64,000 nucleotides of DNA from Chromobacterium sp. IIBBL 290-4 (GTDB taxonomy: Bacteria > Pseudomonadota > Gammaproteobacteria > Burkholderiales > Chromobacteriaceae). The notes beneath the pieces are model-generated. The model was not told the origin of the DNA. It worked only from the letters and a program-made list of their open reading frames with translations, and did not search any database. Position numbers and translations under genes: made by a program. The stretch covers positions 3,038,001 through 3,102,000 of the forward strand of contig NZ_CP100128.1 of assembly GCF_024207115.1 (NCBI RefSeq). The letters are read 5' to 3'. Every line of letters begins with the position of its first letter. Within the stretch, counting starts at the first letter, position 1. Shown in pieces: positions 25,662 to 35,020 of this stretch.

Positions 25662-26639
25662 TCAAAAGTCTCCGGCATAGCGTAAATCGTCCGGGCAGCT
25701 GTCGCCGGCTTGGAAAGCCGACACCGCAGAGACCAGCATGCCGGACAGCCCATCCTGCTGCGCGTCTACCGGGATGACATCCAGGCTGCGGGTCCAGGTG
25801 AGTTGCCGTTTGGCCAGTTGCCGGGTGGCGGCGATGCCGCGTTCGATGAATTCGTCGTAGCCGTACAGGCCGTCCTGATGCTCCCAGGCCTGGCGATAGC
25901 CCACGCAGCGCATGGAGGGCAGATTCAAATGCAGCTCCGGATATTTCGCGCGCAACTGCGTGACTTCGTCCAGAAAGCCTTGTTCCAGCATGATGCGGAA
26001 GCGCTGCGCGATGCGCTCATGCAGCCAGGCGCGTTCACGCGGCACCAGCGCCAGCGGCAGGAAACGGAAACTGGCGGCGGCCTCCTTGCCTTGCGCGATC
26101 AATTCGGACATGGGTTTGCCGCTGATCAGGCAGACCTCCAGCGCGCGGTGGATGCGTTGCGAGTCGTTGGGGTTCAGCCGCGCGGCGGTGATAGGGTCCA
26201 GCGCCGCCAGTTTGGCATGCATCGCCGGCCAGCCCAGTTCGGCGGCTTGGGCGTCCAGTTCGGCGCGCAGGGCCGCGTCGGCTTGCGGCAGATCGGACAA
26301 GCCCTCCAGCAGCGCTTTGTAGTACAGCATGGTGCCGCCCACCAGCAGCGGCAGTTTGCCGCGGGCCTGAATGTCGGCGATCAAACGATTGGCATCGGCG
26401 TGGAACTGCGCGGCGGAATAGCTTTGCAGGGGACTGATGATGTCGATCAGGTGATGCGGACAGCCGGCCATCTCTTCCTGCGATGGCTTGGCGCTGCCGA
26501 TGTCCATGTCGCGATAAACCAGCGCGGAGTCGACGCTGATGATCTCAACGGGGAAATGGCGCGCCAGTTCCAGCGCCAGGCCGGTTTTGCCGGAGGCGGT
26601 GGGGCCCATCAGAAGAATGGCTTGCGGGGTGTTGCTCAT
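25662..26639 (-). CDS. miaA: tRNA dimethylallyltransferase
   Basis: Adds a dimethylallyl group to adenosine 37 of tRNAs that read codons beginning with U. The 325-residue protein has the P-loop [15 protein letters not shown], the [17 protein letters not shown] motif, HHLIDI and [15 protein letters not shown], all standard MiaA signatures. I chose ATG 26639, which gives [19 protein letters not shown]; the open frame upstream adds 20 unlikely residues. It is encoded alone and convergent with the protease pair. Confidence 0.95.
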   Translation of the reverse strand: MSNTPQAILLMGPTASGKTGLALELARHFPVEIISVDSALVYRDMDIGSAKPSQEEMAGCPHHLIDIISPLQSYSAAQFHADANRLIADIQARGKLPLLVGGTMLYYKALLEGLSDLPQADAALRAELDAQAAELGWPAMHAKLAALDPITAARLNPNDSQRIHRALEVCLISGKPMSELIAQGKEAAASFRFLPLALVPRERAWLHERIAQRFRIMLEQGFLDEVTQLRAKYPELHLNLPSMRCVGYRQAWEHQDGLYGYDEFIERGIAATRQLAKRQLTWTRSLDVIPVDAQQDGLSGMLVSAVSAFQAGDSCPDDLRYAGDF

Positions 26640-26758
26640 GAATAGGACTCGCTGCGGTTCAGATTCCGATTGTCTCATAGCGGCGGCCGATCTGCGCAAA
26701 GGGCTTGACCTCGCCGCATAGCTGGTTACGATGGGAGTATTGGTCTTGGGAGCCGAGA

Positions 26759-27277
26759 ATGAAAATAGAGTCCGCCAGCGAGCAGCATCTTGAGGCTTAC
26801 CGGGCGTATTTCGACGCCTGCCGCAAGGAGGGGCTGAAGTATTATCAGGATCTGGGCGACGATGCCGATCATTGGCTGCGCCAGCTGGTGCTGCATGCCG
26901 AAGGCAAATCGTTGCCGGCAGGCTGGGTGCCTTGTCAAAGCTGGTTTCTGTTGACCGGCGGCGGAGAGATCGTCGGCTCGATCCGTCTGCGTCTGGGCGA
27001 AACCGCGGTGATCCAGGACGAGATCGGCCATGTCGGCTATGAAGTGCTGCCGCAATGGCGCGGCCATGGTTTCGGCAAGGTGCTGCTGCAGTATGTCCAG
27101 TCCTTGGGCAATGTCCCGGTTTGCGGCAATTGGGTGCTGGTGTGCGACGCGACCAATATCGCCTCCATCCGCACCATAGAGGCTTGCGGCGGGCAGAGAC
27201 TGGAGGATATGCCGCAGCCGGACGGAACGGTTTTGCGGCGTTTCAGTCTCACTTCCCTGGCTGGGATCATTGAATAG
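26759..27277 (+). CDS. GNAT-family N-acetyltransferase
   Basis: A 172-residue acetyltransferase of the GNAT superfamily. The acetyl-CoA site is [21 protein letters not shown] near residue 97, followed by the strand [22 protein letters not shown]. The N-terminal part is similar to small single-domain GNATs that act on amino acids or small amines; the substrate is unknown. ATG 26759 is preceded by gggagccgag. It is divergent from miaA and followed by scpB. Confidence 0.87.
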   Translation: MKIESASEQHLEAYRAYFDACRKEGLKYYQDLGDDADHWLRQLVLHAEGKSLPAGWVPCQSWFLLTGGGEIVGSIRLRLGETAVIQDEIGHVGYEVLPQWRGHGFGKVLLQYVQSLGNVPVCGNWVLVCDATNIASIRTIEACGGQRLEDMPQPDGTVLRRFSLTSLAGIIE

Positions 27278-27354
27278 TTTTCCGCGCGGCCAAATATGTG
27301 TAGAATCCGCAGCTTCCCGCGCTTAAAACCCGAATTCTCCGGCATCCCGGCTTG

Positions 27355-27987
27355 ATGTCCACCATTACCGACTTAAAATATCTGAAGATCGTGCTGGAAA
27401 CAGCATTGCTGACCGCTCAGGAACCGCTATCGGTGTCCCAGTTGAAACGGCTGTTCACCGAAGACGTCAAAGCGGCGCTGATCAATGATATTCTGGAAGA
27501 CATTCAAGGCGATTGGCGCGGAAGAGGCATTGAGCTGATCAAGCTGGCTTCCGGCTGGCGCTTTCGGGCGCGGGCCGAGTTCACGCCGTATTTGAATCGG
27601 CTCAATCCGGAAAAACCGCCCCGTTATTCCCGGGCGGTGATGGAAACGTTGGCGATCATCGCCTACAAACAACCTGTGACCCGTGGCGACATAGAAGCGA
27701 TACGCGGCGTGTCGGTTTCCACCAATGTGATGCAGACCCTGCTGGAGCGGGGCTGGATCGAAGTCATCGGTCACAAGGACGTACCGGGCCGTCCCGGCCT
27801 GTACGCCACTACACGCAAATTTCTGGATGATCTGAGCTTCGTCTCGCTGAACGATCTTCCGCCCTTGGCGGAGCTCGGCAGCTTGGTGGTGCCGGATGCC
27901 CAAACACAGGACGACAGCCCCCTCGCGGGCGCAGACGATCTCCCCCTCGATGATGAGGCGGACAATTTAGAGCCAGTCGCGGAATAA
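27355..27987 (+). CDS. scpB: Segregation and condensation protein B
   Basis: Part of the SMC-ScpA-ScpB complex that organises and separates chromosomes. The 210-residue protein has two winged-helix domains, with the conserved [29 protein letters not shown] segment near residue 98 and [20 protein letters not shown]. The acidic C-terminal tail (about 40 residues) is variable in the family. rluB follows after 37 bases, the usual pairing. scpA is not in this window's neighbourhood. Confidence 0.93.
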   Translation: MSTITDLKYLKIVLETALLTAQEPLSVSQLKRLFTEDVKAALINDILEDIQGDWRGRGIELIKLASGWRFRARAEFTPYLNRLNPEKPPRYSRAVMETLAIIAYKQPVTRGDIEAIRGVSVSTNVMQTLLERGWIEVIGHKDVPGRPGLYATTRKFLDDLSFVSLNDLPPLAELGSLVVPDAQTQDDSPLAGADDLPLDDEADNLEPVAE

Positions 27988-28024
27988 ACCTTCCGCCACT
28001 TGCTCCCATGGAAAGAGCAAGCAC

Positions 28025-29467
28025 ATGTCTACAAAAGGACAACGTACCAACGCGCGCCAGCCGGTTGCGCGCGTCAAAGGCCGTGAAACCGCGCAGCCGC
28101 GCCAGAACACGGGCCGCAGCCAAGGCCAGATGCGCCAAGGCAAGAATTCCCCCTCCGGCGGCATCCAGCCGCGCTTTCCGCAGCAGAACGGTCAAGGCCA
28201 GCAGCAAGGCCGCCGCGCCGGCGGTCCGCGCCAACAGCAACGCGACGCTTATGGCAATCCGGTGATGCCGTCGCAGGATGGCGTGCCGCTGTTCAAGATG
28301 AGCCGCCGCGAGCAGGAGCAGCAAATGCTGGCCTCCGGCAATCGCAAGCCGCAATACCAGCGCGACAGCAATGGCGATGTGAACGGCAACGTCGCGCCGC
28401 TGGAGCATGAACGCCGCTTCGGCAACAAAAACGCCGCCCGTCCGGTTGCGGAAGGCCGCGGCCGCAAGGCGCCGGAAGGCGCCGCCAAGCCGCAACAAGG
28501 CGAACCGCGCGCCGACGCCAAGCCCAGAGCCGACGGCAAGCCCAAGCAACAAGTGCTGAAGGCCAAGAAGCTGCGTCTGCGCAGCCCCAGCCAGGACATC
28601 AAGAACAAGGCGCAGAAACTGAAGGAAGTACGCGTCGATCTGAACGAGATCGAGCCGGTGCGCCTGCAGAAAGCCCTGTCCTCGTCCGGCGTGGGGTCGC
28701 GCCGCGAAATGGAAGAGTGGATCGAAGCCGGCCTGGTGCTGGTCAACGGCAAAAAGGCCAGCCTGGGCGACAAAGTCGGCCCGCACGACAAGGTGACGGT
28801 CAAGGGCGACCCGATCAAGCTGAAGTGGGCCGACCGCCTGCCGCGCGTGATCATGTACCATAAAGAAGAGGGCGAGATCGTCACCCGCGACGATCCGGAA
28901 GGCCGCGTCACCGTGTTCGACCGTCTGCCGCAAGCCAAATCCAGCCGCTGGGTGGCGATTGGCCGTCTGGACGTCAACACTTCCGGCTTGCTGCTGATCA
29001 CCACCAGCGGCGAACTGGCCAACCGCATGATGCACCCGAGCTTCGAAGTGGAGCGCGAGTATTCGGTGCGCGTGCTGGGCGAATTGACCCCGGAAATCAT
29101 GAAGGAGATGACCAAGGGCGTGGAACTGGAGGACGGCGAAGCGCGCTTCGACCGCATCTTCCAGACCGGCAGCCAGGAAGAGTCCGCCAATCAGTGGTTC
29201 AACGTGGTGATCAAGGAAGGCCGCAACCGCGAAGTGCGCCGCATGTTCGAGCATTTCGGCCTGACCGTCAGCCGCCTGATGCGCGTGCGCTTCGGCAATA
29301 TCGGCCTGCCTCCGCGCCTGAAGCGCGGCCAGTTCTATGAGCTCAACGCCGCCGAAGTGGCCGCCGTGATGAAGTGGTCGAATCTGACCGTTACCGGCGG
29401 CAAGCCGGTCAAGCCGGTCCGCCGCGGCTCGCCGCGCAAGCCCAAGGCCGCGCCGCGCCAAGAGTAA
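28025..29467 (+). CDS. rluB: 23S rRNA pseudouridine2605 synthase with long N-terminal extension
   Basis: Makes pseudouridine in 23S rRNA (E. coli position 2605). The S4 RNA-binding domain spans about residues 211-268 (RLQKALSSSGVGSRREMEEW), and the catalytic Asp316 lies in AIGRLDVNTSGLLL. The 480-residue length exceeds the roughly 290 of E. coli RluB because of an N-terminal region of about 200 residues that is rich in Gln, Arg, Gly and Lys and looks disordered. Similar extensions occur in betaproteobacteria and probably bind RNA; that role is inference. Confidence 0.93.
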   Translation: MSTKGQRTNARQPVARVKGRETAQPRQNTGRSQGQMRQGKNSPSGGIQPRFPQQNGQGQQQGRRAGGPRQQQRDAYGNPVMPSQDGVPLFKMSRREQEQQMLASGNRKPQYQRDSNGDVNGNVAPLEHERRFGNKNAARPVAEGRGRKAPEGAAKPQQGEPRADAKPRADGKPKQQVLKAKKLRLRSPSQDIKNKAQKLKEVRVDLNEIEPVRLQKALSSSGVGSRREMEEWIEAGLVLVNGKKASLGDKVGPHDKVTVKGDPIKLKWADRLPRVIMYHKEEGEIVTRDDPEGRVTVFDRLPQAKSSRWVAIGRLDVNTSGLLLITTSGELANRMMHPSFEVEREYSVRVLGELTPEIMKEMTKGVELEDGEARFDRIFQTGSQEESANQWFNVVIKEGRNREVRRMFEHFGLTVSRLMRVRFGNIGLPPRLKRGQFYELNAAEVAAVMKWSNLTVTGGKPVKPVRRGSPRKPKAAPRQE

Positions 29468-29563
29468 GCGATGGGGCTCATCCTGAGCGATGAGCCTAGG
29501 CTGAAGGTTCGGGCGATCGCCATAGGCGGTTGCCCGTTTTGCTTTTCAGGTCGCGGGGACGAC

Positions 29564-30034
29564 ATGGAAGATTTCATGAGCATGGCGGAAGGCGAATGGC
29601 TGCCGCCGCAGGAGCGCAAAATGCGCGCCGCTATCATCATCATCGAAGGCGGCCGGCTGCTGTTGATGCGCCGGGTCAAGCCCGACAAGGATTATTACGC
29701 CTTGCCTGGCGGCAATATCAAAAAGAACGAGACGCCGGCGATGGCCTGCGTGCGCGAGACCCGCGAGGAAACCGGCTTGAATGTGTGGTTGGGCGGCGAG
29801 GTGTGCGTGCTGGAAGGCAATAAGCGCACCGAGCATGTTTTCCTGGCGCGGGAGCACCGCGGCATGTTGCGCCTGGGCGGGCCGGAGCTGGCCAAATTGT
29901 CGGCGGACAATCATTACGAGCTGGTGTGGCTGGACGCGGCGGCGCTGCGACAGGTCAGGCTGCGCCCCAAGGCGCTGCTGCCATATTGCCTGGCCTTGCT
30001 GGAAGGCGATGGCGCGCCTTTGCTTCAGGCATAA
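29564..30034 (+). CDS. Nudix hydrolase
   Basis: A 156-residue Nudix protein that would hydrolyse a nucleoside diphosphate linked to another group. The Nudix box is GGNIKKNETPAMACVRETREETGL, quoted in outline, with the REXXEE core complete (RETREETG). I chose ATG 29564 (MEDFMSMAEGEWL) with a ggggac ribosome site; the open frame begins 31 codons upstream. The substrate is not predictable. It lies between rluB and greB with short gaps. Confidence 0.83.
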   Translation: MEDFMSMAEGEWLPPQERKMRAAIIIIEGGRLLLMRRVKPDKDYYALPGGNIKKNETPAMACVRETREETGLNVWLGGEVCVLEGNKRTEHVFLAREHRGMLRLGGPELAKLSADNHYELVWLDAAALRQVRLRPKALLPYCLALLEGDGAPLLQA

Positions 30035-30070
30035 TACCAACAGCTTTCAATCGGATTAGATGGAACGAGC

Positions 30071-30625
30071 ATGAGCAAGGCGTTTACCCGAGAAGACGAA
30101 GAGCAGGACGACGATCTCCCCGCTGAGCGCCGCCTGCCGGCGTCGACCAAGAATTACATCACGCCGGGCGGCTGGCAGCGCTTGAAGGATGAGTTGTATC
30201 ACCTGGTCAACCGCGAACGGCCGGAGATCGTGCAAGTGGTCAACTGGGCGGCCAGCAATGGCGACCGTTCGGAAAACGGCGATTATCTGTATGGCAAGCG
30301 GCGCTTGCGCGAAATCGACCGCCGCATCCAGTTTTTGACCAAGCGGCTGGAAATCGCCGAGGTGGTGGATCCGGAGGCGCGCGAGGCGACCGACCAGATT
30401 TTCTTTTCGGCCAGCGTGCTGATTCAGCGCGGCGACGGCAACGAGCAAAGGCTGACGATAGTCGGCGTCGATGAGATCGACCTGCCGCGCGGGCGGATCA
30501 GCTGGATTTCTCCCATCGCCCGAGCCTTGCTGAAAGCCAGGGAGGGGGACTCGGTGTTGTTCCGCGGCCCGGATGGCGACGAGGACATCGAGGTGCTGGA
30601 AGTGCGCTACTGCAAGATTGATTGA
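30071..30625 (+). CDS. greB: Transcript cleavage factor GreB
   Basis: Rescues backtracked RNA polymerase by stimulating cleavage of the transcript 3' end. The 184-residue protein has the N-terminal coiled coil with the tip GDRSENGDYLYGKRRLREIDRR, which contains the two acidic residues that hold Mg2+, and the C-terminal FKBP-like domain ending EVLEVRYCKID. The tip sequence NGDYLYGK and the basic patch distinguish GreB from GreA. A strong terminator follows. Confidence 0.95.
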   Translation: MSKAFTREDEEQDDDLPAERRLPASTKNYITPGGWQRLKDELYHLVNRERPEIVQVVNWAASNGDRSENGDYLYGKRRLREIDRRIQFLTKRLEIAEVVDPEAREATDQIFFSASVLIQRGDGNEQRLTIVGVDEIDLPRGRISWISPIARALLKAREGDSVLFRGPDGDEDIEVLEVRYCKID

Positions 30626-30640
30626 GTCGGATGGAATGCT

Positions 30641-30672
30641 AAAAAGCCCGGATCGCAGGATCCGGGCTTTTT
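30641..30672. terminator. Terminator between greB and the MarR gene
   Basis: aaaaagcccggatc and gatccgggctttt arms at 30641-30672, between two convergent genes, with A- and T-runs on the two sides. It can act in both directions. Confidence 0.9.
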
Positions 30673-30684
30673 CATGAGCGTATT

Positions 30685-31143
30685 CTAGGGGAGAGCGTTT
30701 TCCGCCAAGCGGCCGTTGATCAGGAACCAGTCGCGGGTGGCCTTGTCTCCGCCGTCGCCGAAGGCGATCTGCAGCAGGCGCTGCTGCTCGTGATGCAGGC
30801 TGTCTTCCAGTCTGGAGCCTTCTTCGCTGAGGCTAAGTTGCTTGACGCGCTTGTCGTGCGGCGCGGCTTGGCTGCACACCAGGCCCATTTCCATCAACTG
30901 GCGCAGGGGAATGTTGATGGCTTGCTTGGTGACGCCGAGGAAGGACAGCAAGTCCTTGACCGACAATTTGGGATAGCGCGCGACAAAAAACAGGATGCGA
31001 TGGTGCACCCTGGCCAAGCCTCTTTTGGCCAGAATCTCATCCGGCTTGGCGGTCAGCGCTTTGTAGGCGTAAAAGAAGATCTCAATGGCGGCGCGAGTGT
31101 CCAGAATGGCCTCGGTCTCCGGTCGGTCGATAGTCTGGTTCAT
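30685..31143 (-). CDS. MarR-family transcriptional regulator
   Basis: A 152-residue regulator with the MarR winged helix: LSVKDLLSFLGVTKQAINIPLRQLMEMGLV as recognition helices near residue 60-90 and the wing DKRVKQLSLSEEG. Such proteins repress genes for efflux or stress response and are released by small ligands or oxidation. No target gene lies divergent within 300 bases, so it may control itself and distant genes. One Cys in LVCSQAA could be redox-active. Confidence 0.85.
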   Translation of the reverse strand: MNQTIDRPETEAILDTRAAIEIFFYAYKALTAKPDEILAKRGLARVHHRILFFVARYPKLSVKDLLSFLGVTKQAINIPLRQLMEMGLVCSQAAPHDKRVKQLSLSEEGSRLEDSLHHEQQRLLQIAFGDGGDKATRDWFLINGRLAENALP

Positions 31144-31445
31144 ATTGTGTCCTGGTTAGGGGCAGGGCGCCTATTTTGGCGCTAGGTTTTTTTGCGTTTT
31201 CGCGTGTATTGTCCGGCATGGCGTATGGGTTCGCCATTTTGCCGGCGCATCGATTCAGTATGCTTTTCGACTTGAAGTAGATCAATGATATTTGATCATT
31301 TCCTGTCCATTGGCAGGGGAACTACTGAGGGTGCATTGCGACTTTGCCAGCACGGCTTTGCGTAGTTTGCCATGATGGCTGCACAAACGCGTTCGCATCA
31401 GCAAAAATGATAGCCGATTGCGTGAGTCGGGAAGATGGAGCGCGC
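31144..31445. other. Intergenic region upstream of the MarR gene
   Basis: A 302-base gap with no gene I can support. It contains an inverted repeat GCGCC-N6-GGCGC (31167-31182) followed by taggttttttt, which looks like a plus-strand terminator without a gene before it, and the AT-rich palindrome described at 31281. It probably holds the MarR promoter. Confidence 0.5.
31281..31296. promoter_or_regulatory. Candidate MarR operator
   Basis: ATCAATGATATTTGAT has perfect five-base arms (ATCAA/TTGAT) around TGATAT and lies 138 bases upstream of the MarR start in an AT-rich stretch. Palindromes of this size suit MarR dimers. Only symmetry and position support it. Confidence 0.35.
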
Positions 31446-32072
31446 TTAATTGTTGCGGACGACGACATTCACGCTGGAGAGCGGATAGCCTATCTCTCCT
31501 ACTGCGATCGATGTCCAGATATTGCCTTTGTGCGCCACCAGATAGCGGTCGGAGTCGTTGTAGATGATGAACCGGCTGTTCTGCGCCGTTTCCCAGAGCG
31601 ATGTGCTGTTGGCGCAGGGTTTGTCGCAGATGAAATCCAGCTGATAGCCATCCTGTTTCAACTGGCGTTGATACGCTTCCCAGACTTGCAAGGTGCTTTG
31701 CGTTTCCGGGTGCTCATATACGTTTTTATAAACTTGGCCTCGCAGGAGTTCAGACTTGGCGACGCGCACCGAGCCATCGTTATTCAAGCGCGGGCGGCTG
31801 AGGAAAACCGTCAGTTGATCCAGCTCTTTGTAGCTAGGCGAGCGTTCTTCTTTTACGGGCAATGGCGAGGCGACTGGCGAAGGCTGGGTCAGTTTGATTT
31901 TGGGAGACAGGGCGCCGTTGCCGGTTTTATCGCTGCTGACGGCGCTGCCGACGCTTTTGACGGTATCAACCGCTTGGTTGACTGAGTTGAGCACGGAGCC
32001 AAGATCGAAAGCCAGGGCGGCGCTGCAGTTTGTCACAGTGAGAATGAAGCCAAGGGTGGTGGCGGCGCGCAT
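31446..32072 (-). CDS. Secreted protein of unknown function
   Basis: A 208-residue protein with a signal peptide (MRAATTLGFILTVTNCSAALA) and a Ser/Pro-rich linker, then a globular part. The segment QLKQDGYQLDFICDKPCANSTSLWETAQNSRFIIYNDSDRYLVAHK, given here in outline, recalls DUF4892-type outer membrane proteins, with a Cys pair that could form a disulfide; this is a weak impression. There is no OmpA domain. It stands alone, on the minus strand. Function unknown. Confidence 0.6.
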   Translation of the reverse strand: MRAATTLGFILTVTNCSAALAFDLGSVLNSVNQAVDTVKSVGSAVSSDKTGNGALSPKIKLTQPSPVASPLPVKEERSPSYKELDQLTVFLSRPRLNNDGSVRVAKSELLRGQVYKNVYEHPETQSTLQVWEAYQRQLKQDGYQLDFICDKPCANSTSLWETAQNSRFIIYNDSDRYLVAHKGNIWTSIAVGEIGYPLSSVNVVVRNN

Positions 32073-32223
32073 GATGGGTTCTCAGGATGATTGCTGATAG
32101 CCACAGTATTCAGACGATATATGAAACAAGCAATGACATTGATATTTTAAAATGCTTTTGGATTGATGGCTGTTGTAAAGATCGCTTATGGCCAGATGCG
32201 CGGGCGATGGACTGTGTTTCCTT

Positions 32224-32814
32224 TCAAGGCACCAATATGGTCGACTCCCAGTCGGCGCCGGCTTGTCGGCGATAGATCCGGCGGTCATGCAGCCTATCCG
32301 CCAGCGAAGCGTGGCCGATTTCAACGAATTCAGGCCGCAGCGTCAAAACACACACGCCAGGCGGCGTTTCCACCTGTGCCGGCAAGTTCTGCCGCAATGC
32401 CTCGGCCTCGGCGAGCAAGACCTCGCGCGAGGGCAGCGGGCTGCTCTGCGGGCGCGCCAGCTGATGGTAGAGGTCCGGCAGCTGGCCCGCGCGGCTTCTG
32501 TTCTGCCAATCGCGGCGGGTGGCTTCGCACTGTCCAAGGCTGGCCTGGCCGCGCAGCCGGTATTGGACCATTTGCAGCGGCCAGAAGCCGCTCAGCTCCC
32601 ATTTGCCGTTGGCCTGCCAATGGCGGATCTTGGGGCTGTGGGCATTGACTTTCAATACGATGCCGTTTTCGTCCAGCGCGCGCAGCGTGACGATGCGCGA
32701 GGCGGGCTGGCCCTCTTCGTCCACCGTGATGAAGGTGGCGAAGTGGGCGCAAGCATCGTTTTGCTCAATGGCGGCTTGATAGAAGGCTTGCAGGCGATTC
32801 AAGGGCTGGGGCAT
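32224..32814 (-). CDS. Pyridoxamine 5'-phosphate oxidase-family flavoprotein
   Basis: A 196-residue FMN-binding split-barrel protein. The FMN motif ASRIVTLRALDENGIVL and WELSGFWPLQMVQYRLRGQASL follow the PNPOx pattern, but the end (ESTILVP) differs from the RLxP end of true PdxH. It could be a PdxH paralogue or a related Alr4036-like oxidase. It lies upstream of nothing obvious and is followed by no operon partner. Whether it makes PLP cannot be decided from sequence. Confidence 0.75.
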   Translation of the reverse strand: MPQPLNRLQAFYQAAIEQNDACAHFATFITVDEEGQPASRIVTLRALDENGIVLKVNAHSPKIRHWQANGKWELSGFWPLQMVQYRLRGQASLGQCEATRRDWQNRSRAGQLPDLYHQLARPQSSPLPSREVLLAEAEALRQNLPAQVETPPGVCVLTLRPEFVEIGHASLADRLHDRRIYRRQAGADWESTILVP

Positions 32815-32923
32815 TTGGCGGCTTCCGGAAATTGTCGGATCAGAGATTGAGTGTGCTGGCGGCCAATAAAGAAAAGCCGCCGACGCTTGCGAGTCAGCGG
32901 CTTGCCGGCTTCGCGCGGTCTGA

Positions 32924-34936
32924 TCAGATCAGGCCGCGTTTTTTCAGCATCGCTTGCGCCTGCGGCTCATGGCCGCGGAAGGCGCGGAAGGCGGCGCGCT
33001 GTTCGCGGGCGTCGCCGGCGCTGTAGATATGGCGGTGCAGTTTGTCGGCCAGTTCCGGGTCGAACAGATCGCCGGCCTCTTCGAATGCGGCGAAGGCTTC
33101 CGCCTCCAGCACCTCCGCCCACAGGTAGACGTAATAGCCGGCGGCGTAACCGCCGTTGAACAGGTGGTTGAAGTGCGGCAGGGAGTGGGCGAGCTCGGCC
33201 TCCGGCGGCAGGCCGTAGCGGCGGCATAGCTCGGCCTCGAAAGCGTCGGGGTCGTCAATGCCGTCTGCCTGCTGGTGCAGCGCCAGATCGAGCAGCGCCG
33301 AAATGGCGTAGCGCACGGTGGCATGGCCCTGCTGGAAATTCTGCGCGGCCAATATTTTGGCCACCAGCTCCGGAGGGATGGCTGCGCCGGTTTCCACATG
33401 GCGGGCGTGCTTGTCCAGTATCCCGGGCGCCAGCACCCAGTTCTCCATCAATTGCGATGGCAATTCCACGTAGTCGCGCGGCACTCTTGAGCCGGCCAGG
33501 CGCGGGTAGCGCACATCGGACAATAGGCAGTGCAGGGCATGGCCGAACTCATGGAACAGCGTGCGCGCGTCGTCGAAGCTGAGCAGCGTCGGCGCGCCTT
33601 TGGCGAAGTTGGTGTTGTTGACGACGATGGGCAGGGAAATGCCGCCATGCCTTCCCTGGGCGCGGTAGATGCTGTTCCAAGCGCCGCCCTTCTTGCTGGG
33701 GCGGGCGAAGTGGTCGCTGAGGAAGATGCCGATCAATTGACCGTGGCGGCTGACTTCCCAAGTGCGGACGTCCGCGTGGTAGCGAGGCAGGTCGTGCCGT
33801 TCTTCGAAGCTCAGGCAGAACAAGCGGCCGGCGACGTCGAACATGGCGGCCTGCATGCTTTCCAGGCTGAAATAAGGCTTCACTTGCGCATCGTCCAGCG
33901 CGTAATGCTCTAAGCGGACTTTTTCCGCCAGATAGCGCCAGTCCCAGGGCTTAATGTCTTCGCTCAAGCCCAGCTTGCGCGCCAGCGCCTGCAGTTGTCG
34001 CTTTTCGCGCTCGAACAATGCCTTGGCGGGCTCCCAGACCTGCTCCAACAACTGGTAGACCGCCTGCGGCTCGCCGGCCATGCGGTCGGTCAGCGCGTAG
34101 TCGGCGTAATTGGCGTAGCCGAGCAAGCGAGCCTGTTTTTGCCGCAATTGCAGGATGCGGCAGAGCAGGGGGCGGTTGTCGCGCCCGGCTTGCGAGCCGC
34201 GTCGGGTCTTGGCGCGCCAGATGGCCTCGCGCAGATCGGCGCGGCTGGCGTGAGCGAGAAAGGCGGTGGCGGAAGAGTGGGCCAGCGTTGCGGCATGGCC
34301 TTCCAGGCCGCGTTGGCGCGCGGCTTCCGCCATCGATGCGCGCAGCGCCGCCGGCAAGCCGGCCAGTTCGGCCTCGTCGCGCAGTTGCAGCGCGTACTCG
34401 GCCTCGTCGGCCAAAACATTCTGGCCGAACTCCGCGGATAGGCGGGCTAGTTCGGCGACCGCGTCGGAGAATCCCCGACGCGCCTCGCCTTGCAGACAGG
34501 CGCCGGCCATCGTGAAGTCGCGGTGCAGACGTTGCAGCAGGCGGCGGGCTTCCGCGTCCAGCTCCAGTTCCATGGCCTGCTTAGCGACGGCGTCCAGGCG
34601 GGCGAACAGCGTCTCATTCAGATAGATGGCGCTGTGATGGGCCGCCAGCTTGGGCGCCAAGTCGCGCTCGGCAGCCCGTAGCTCCGGCGACGAATGCGAG
34701 GCGCACAGATTCTGGAAAACCAGTGCAACCCGGCTCAGCGGCAAGGCCGCAGATTCCAGCGCTTCCAGCGTGTTGGCGAAGGTGGCCGGCTCGGTTTGCC
34801 TGGCGATGTCGTCAACGGCCTGACGGTGTTCCGCCATCAGTTGCTCCAGCGCCGGCGCGAAATGCTCGGCGCGGATCCGGTCGAAGGGCGGCAGTTGATG
34901 CGGCGTGTCCCAGGCTTGCAGCAACGGGTTGTCCAT
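32924..34936 (-). CDS. prlC: M3-family oligopeptidase A, second tandem copy
   Basis: A 670-residue zinc metallopeptidase that degrades short peptides, such as cleaved signal peptides, in the cytoplasm. The zinc motif HEFGH is at residues 462-466 (TLFHEFGHALHCLL), and the third ligand lies in the following helical part. It shares the start (NPLLQAW-TPHQLPPFD) and the end (HIYSAGDAREQRAAFRAFRGH) with the gene immediately upstream at 35021-37045, so the pair arose by tandem duplication. The two have clearly diverged in the middle. prlC is the nearest E. coli name; which copy is the orthologue is unclear. Confidence 0.93.
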   Translation of the reverse strand: MDNPLLQAWDTPHQLPPFDRIRAEHFAPALEQLMAEHRQAVDDIARQTEPATFANTLEALESAALPLSRVALVFQNLCASHSSPELRAAERDLAPKLAAHHSAIYLNETLFARLDAVAKQAMELELDAEARRLLQRLHRDFTMAGACLQGEARRGFSDAVAELARLSAEFGQNVLADEAEYALQLRDEAELAGLPAALRASMAEAARQRGLEGHAATLAHSSATAFLAHASRADLREAIWRAKTRRGSQAGRDNRPLLCRILQLRQKQARLLGYANYADYALTDRMAGEPQAVYQLLEQVWEPAKALFEREKRQLQALARKLGLSEDIKPWDWRYLAEKVRLEHYALDDAQVKPYFSLESMQAAMFDVAGRLFCLSFEERHDLPRYHADVRTWEVSRHGQLIGIFLSDHFARPSKKGGAWNSIYRAQGRHGGISLPIVVNNTNFAKGAPTLLSFDDARTLFHEFGHALHCLLSDVRYPRLAGSRVPRDYVELPSQLMENWVLAPGILDKHARHVETGAAIPPELVAKILAAQNFQQGHATVRYAISALLDLALHQQADGIDDPDAFEAELCRRYGLPPEAELAHSLPHFNHLFNGGYAAGYYVYLWAEVLEAEAFAAFEEAGDLFDPELADKLHRHIYSAGDAREQRAAFRAFRGHEPQAQAMLKKRGLI

Positions 34937-35020
34937 GGTTTTCCTTTACGTGTTCCGGCTTGCGGGGTTTATTGGGCGACGGCGGGCGAGGACGGCGGCG
35001 TTTTCGCCCGCCATCAGGCC

